Of a DNA stretch of 5,719 bases, positions 5,574 to 5,719 are shown in pieces. Within the stretch, counting starts at the first letter, position 1. Every line of letters starts with the position of its first letter. This stretch comes from Nitrospinae bacterium RIFCSPLOWO2_12_FULL_45_22. GTDB taxonomy: Bacteria; 2-12-FULL-45-22. Location of the stretch: the NCBI GenBank assembly GCA_001803565.1, contig MHDQ01000297.1, forward strand, positions 1-5,719, read 5' to 3'. The notes under the pieces are model-generated. The model was not told where the DNA came from. It searched no databases and saw nothing but the letters and a program-made list of their open reading frames with translations. The position numbers and the translations under genes are program-made.

Positions 5574-5719
5574 CTAATCCCTAAACTCTCCTTGCCAAAA
5601 TTTAGTAGCAAACCAACCCTCTTCCTTGTAGCCTTCAAATAATTTAAACTGCCTATCTGCTTCGCTCATGTTAAGTGTTAACAGTTTATTTTTATTGGCT
5701 TTGCATGAGTTGCTAAAGA
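5574..5719 (-). CDS. Possible 3' end of a minus-strand gene (open to window edge)
   Basis: The minus strand is open for 48 codons from the right edge to a TAG at 5576-5574. It includes an ATG at 5669, from which the peptide is 31 residues (MSEADRQFKLFEGY... ending EFRD). The aromatic and charged composition looks protein-like, but I recognise no family. No Shine-Dalgarno precedes that ATG, so if the frame is real it probably continues beyond the window. An open run of this length can arise by chance in AT-rich DNA. Confidence 0.3.
   Translation of the reverse strand, partial: FSNSCKANKNKLLTLNMSEADRQFKLFEGYKEEGWFATKFWQGEFRD
5669..5683. repeat. Perfect 6-3-6 inverted repeat, operator-like
   Basis: TGTTAA-GTG-TTAACA is a perfect dyad in an AT-rich stretch, touching the candidate minus-strand ATG at 5669-5667. 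It has the form of a dimeric repressor site, but no regulator can be named and AT-rich dyads are common. Confidence 0.3.

Overview
The window looks like a piece of a diderm (Gram-negative type) bacterial chromosome of moderate GC. It has a lipoprotein with a +2 serine that fits outer-membrane sorting, a sigma-54-type activator with a near-perfect sigma-54 promoter, strong AGGAGG Shine-Dalgarno sites and tight gene packing. I cannot name the lineage. A deltaproteobacterial, Nitrospirota-like or similar anaerobic lineage would fit, but this is only an impression.

Layout. 1-1080 is the 3' part of a MOFRL-type glycerate 2-kinase gene that begins upstream of the window. 1095-4640 is a compact three-gene signalling unit: a membrane histidine kinase (1095-2585), a lipoprotein with a TPR-like region and a long coiled coil (2585-3295), and an NtrC-family response regulator (3261-4640). 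Junctions are 14 nt, a 1-nt overlap and a 35-nt overlap, so co-transcription and translational coupling are likely. Gene order, domain content and the C-terminus of the regulator resemble the enterobacterial GlrK-QseG-GlrR (QseE-QseG-QseF) envelope-sensing system.

4641-5043 is a 403-nt regulatory interval. Just after the regulator stop it holds two adjacent 20-bp direct repeats, each containing TGCC-N10-GACA, one base from the TGTC-N10-GACA site recalled for E. coli GlrR. About 160 bp further on is a sigma-54 -24/-12 promoter (4855-4870), followed by a leader of about 163 nt with at least two clean hairpins. The leader ends in a 10-base Shine-Dalgarno match in front of a small exported acidic protein (5044-5364), whose transcript ends at an intrinsic terminator (5416-5452). 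The simplest model is a self-contained circuit: the kinase, tuned by the lipoprotein, phosphorylates the regulator, which binds the repeats and drives sigma-54 transcription of the small periplasmic protein next door.

5453-5719 is AT-richer and holds no secure gene. On the minus strand there is an open frame running in from the right edge to an amber stop at 5574, then a 27-codon frame in the same phase with a well-placed AGGAGG, plus a perfect 6-3-6 inverted repeat at 5669-5683. These could be the end of a gene beyond the window, a decayed gene, or chance.
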